NCBI RefSeq assembly: GCF_020171525.1
Contig: NZ_JAIVAI010000001.1
Location: 62,001 to 126,000, forward strand
From: Halobacillus yeomjeoni
Lineage (GTDB): Bacteria; Bacillota; Bacilli; Bacillales; Halobacillaceae
DNA length: 64,000 nucleotides
Direction of reading: 5' to 3'
Part shown: positions 63,304 to 64,000 of the stretch, in pieces
Numbering within the stretch: the stretch's first letter is position 1
How the letters are laid out: the number at the start of each line of letters is the position of its first letter
Made by a program: the position numbers and the translations under genes
The notes under the pieces: generated by a model
Seen by the model: the letters and a program-made list of their open reading frames with translations, nothing else
What the model was told of the DNA's origin: nothing
The model's database searches: none

Positions 63304-64000
63304 ATGACAACCTTTAACAGGCCATGGCATGAACATTATCCACCCGAGATCCCTGCAACGATGAACTATGATGAAAAACCTTTACATGAATATTTGGAGG
63401 AAAGTGCATCAGTTTATGGAGAAAAGAAAGCGCTTTATTTTTTAGGGAAGGAGTTAACTTATAAGGAGTTGTTTCACCAATCGAAAGCTCTGGCGCGTTA
63501 TTTACAGGATTTAGGTCTTGAAAAAGGGGACCGGATTTCAATTATGCTACCAAACTGCCCTCAATCCGTCATTGCTTACTACGCAATCTTGATGGCTGGT
63601 GGAATCGTAGTCCAGACTAATCCTTTGTATATGGAAAGAGAGCTGGAATATCAAATGAAGGATTCCGGGGCGAAAATGATCATATGTCTTGACCTTCTAT
63701 ATCCAAAAGCTGTGAATGTCAAACCAGAGACGTCTTTGGAGCATATTATTGTGACGGGAATTAAGGATTACCTGCCATTCCCTAAAAACAAAATTTATCC
63801 TTTCATACAAAAGCGGCAGTATCAAGTCCTGGTCAAACCAGAACAATCCTATGATACACATTTATGGACACATATCTTAGAAACTAGTGATGGTGAAGTT
63901 ACACCAGTAGAAGTGGATCCAAAAGAAGACCTGGCGCTCCTCCAATATACAGGCGGGACCACAGGTTTTCCTAAAGGAGTAATGCTCACTCATCATAACC
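63304..64000 (+). CDS. lcfA: Long-chain acyl-CoA ligase, 3' end outside window
   Basis: The first 232 residues of an AMP-forming fatty acyl-CoA synthetase. It begins MTTFNRPWHEHYPPEIP and has GDRISIMLPNCPQSVIAYYA near 80-100 and NPLYMERELEYQMKDSGAK near 117. At the very end comes the ATP-binding P-loop YTGGTTGFPKGVMLTH. AGGGAGGCG lies 7 bases before the ATG. In B. subtilis the gene after yshE is lcfA, head of the fadR-fadB-etfBA set, so the same is expected beyond the window. The frame is open at the edge. Confidence 0.93.
   Translation, partial: MTTFNRPWHEHYPPEIPATMNYDEKPLHEYLEESASVYGEKKALYFLGKELTYKELFHQSKALARYLQDLGLEKGDRISIMLPNCPQSVIAYYAILMAGGIVVQTNPLYMERELEYQMKDSGAKMIICLDLLYPKAVNVKPETSLEHIIVTGIKDYLPFPKNKIYPFIQKRQYQVLVKPEQSYDTHLWTHILETSDGEVTPVEVDPKEDLALLQYTGGTTGFPKGVMLTHHN

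Overview
The window reads as an ordinary, well-kept chromosomal segment of a spore-forming member of the Bacillaceae. The gene order (ald ... ytkL-ytoI-ytpI-nrnA-ytrI/ytrH-dnaE-malic enzyme-accDA-pfkA-pyk-fxsA-ytvI-citZ-icd-mdh-phoPR-polA-mutM-ytaF-coaE-gapB-speD-nrdR-dnaB-dnaI-ytxC-thrS-infC-rpmI-rplT-ysdA-ysdB-ysdC-sspI-ysgA-pheST-rnhC-zapA-yshB-polX-mutS2-yshE-lcfA) follows Bacillus subtilis closely with several insertions and losses. Sporulation genes (ytrH, ytrI, ytvI, ytaF, ytxC, sspI) support an endospore former. Codon use, the hflKC insertion and the repeat family suggest a Halobacillus/Virgibacillus-type lineage, but this is a guess from memory of synteny.

Layout: 1-6.4 kb holds a partial SDR gene, ald, and a membrane-stress cassette (DUF4178, pspA, DUF4247, DUF350, then a membrane-anchored aminopropyltransferase). 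6.4-16.4 kb holds ytkL, ytoI, nrnA, dnaE, an NADP malic enzyme and a FadR-type GntR regulator. 16.5-27.3 kb is central carbon and fatty-acid precursor metabolism (accDA, pfkA-pyk, citZ-icd-mdh) plus a MaoC-fold protein. 27.5-38 kb holds phoPR, hflKC, polA-mutM-ytaF-coaE and gapB. 38-47.3 kb holds speD, nrdR, dnaB-dnaI, ytxC, T-box-controlled thrS and the infC-rpmI-rplT operon with its L20 leader. 47.3-64 kb runs from ysdA to a partial long-chain acyl-CoA ligase and includes T-box-controlled pheST.

Regulation can be read unusually well. Two exact matches to the sigma-W promoter pattern (TGAAAC, 16 bp, CGTA) sit in front of the pspA cassette and of hflKC; a third with 17-bp spacing faces ysdB. 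A GGTCAGACC operator pair brackets the malic-enzyme promoter, with its likely repressor gene directly downstream. A perfect CcpN-type operator overlaps the gapB -10 box. Two T-boxes show readable specifiers (ACC for Thr, TTC for Phe), and infC begins with AUU. The GntR gene has no ordinary start codon at its ribosome binding site and may begin with AUC.

The main unexplained structure is a family of four 200-360 bp non-coding, hairpin-forming elements. Three have terminal inverted repeats starting GG(C/G)TCT and exact 8-bp AT-rich target duplications. All four lie in or immediately behind the T-tract of a rho-independent terminator. They look like ISL3-type MITEs that home to terminators; in one case the target duplication regenerates the stop codon of ysdB.
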